DNA of 42,000 nt from Candidatus Blautia stercorigallinarum (GTDB lineage Bacteria > Bacillota > Clostridia > Lachnospirales > Lachnospiraceae), in NCBI GenBank assembly GCA_019112785.1, contig DXIQ01000077.1, forward strand, positions 1 through 42,000, written 5' to 3'. The notes beneath the pieces were generated by a model, which saw only the letters and a list, made by a program, of their open reading frames with translations, was not told where the DNA came from and ran no database searches. Shown here one piece after another: positions 41,961 through 42,000 of the stretch. The position numbers and the translations under genes were made by a program. The stretch's first letter is position 1. Each line of letters begins with the position of its first letter.

Positions 41961-42000
41961 ATGGAAGAACGACGCTCTTTTATGAAAAAGGAAAAGAAAC
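41961..42000 (+). CDS. Possible start of a further gene, cut by the window edge
   Basis: ATG 41,961 opens a frame (MEERRSFMKKEKK...) to the window end, with AGG about 9 nt upstream and TATAAT at 41,894-41,899. A second frame from GTG 41,915 is also open to the end. Too little is visible to decide which is real or to name a product. Confidence 0.25.
   Translation, partial: MEERRSFMKKEKK

Overview
The window looks like chromosomal DNA of a gut Clostridia of the Lachnospiraceae type (Blautia, Mediterraneibacter or Dorea relatives). This is inferred from strong GGAGG ribosome-binding sites, AGA/AGG-rich arginine use, moderate GC, a giant BspA-like leucine-rich-repeat protein, and multi-copy Rpn/PDDEXK and AAA-PDDEXK genes. 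The genus is not proven. I see no rRNA, tRNA or CRISPR array.

Layout. 1-2.2 kb is a scar: the 3' end of an ISL3-family transposase, a stop-riddled IS21 istA remnant, and an LCP (LytR-CpsA-Psr) gene that has lost its 5' end and is frameshifted. 2.3-6.0 kb holds an Rpn-type nuclease gene with a long structured leader, a regulator/peptidase/PIN-like trio (Xre, ImmA-like, 3'-truncated PIN-like) and an orphan 205-aa gene. 6.1-24.8 kb is one co-directional surface and export locus: ABC-2 permease, Wzt-like ATPase, HprK-like kinase, PqqD-like protein, SipW-type S26 peptidase, membrane-anchored NodB-like protein, a 62-aa precursor-like peptide, a 4240-aa secreted protein (LRR, FN3, PKD and InlB-B-like repeats) and a membrane-anchored LRR protein. 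It ends at a 14-bp-stem hairpin.

24.9-36.4 kb is defence-rich: an AT-rich GIY-YIG protein, an AAA-ATPase/PD-(D/E)XK protein, a complete Wadjet jetABCD operon with overlapping genes, and a deletion derivative of the Rpn element. 36.5-42 kb is regulatory: a divergent PP2C-like phosphatase on the minus strand, a LytS-type histidine kinase overlapping a SARP-like response regulator, and a regulator carrying both a MerR-like and a LuxR-type HTH, whose promoter spacer is filled by an 18-bp palindrome.

How the parts may work together. In the surface locus, a PqqD-like recognition protein, a HPr-kinase-like enzyme, a signal-peptidase-like protease and an ABC exporter are the parts of a RiPP-like peptide-tailoring pathway. 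They sit upstream of a short peptide whose stop codon overlaps the start of the giant adhesin gene. That combination is the best candidate here for an undescribed system. The second recurrent theme is the Rpn element: four full or partial copies mark module boundaries, and its start is predicted to lie behind a hairpin that buries the Shine-Dalgarno sequence.
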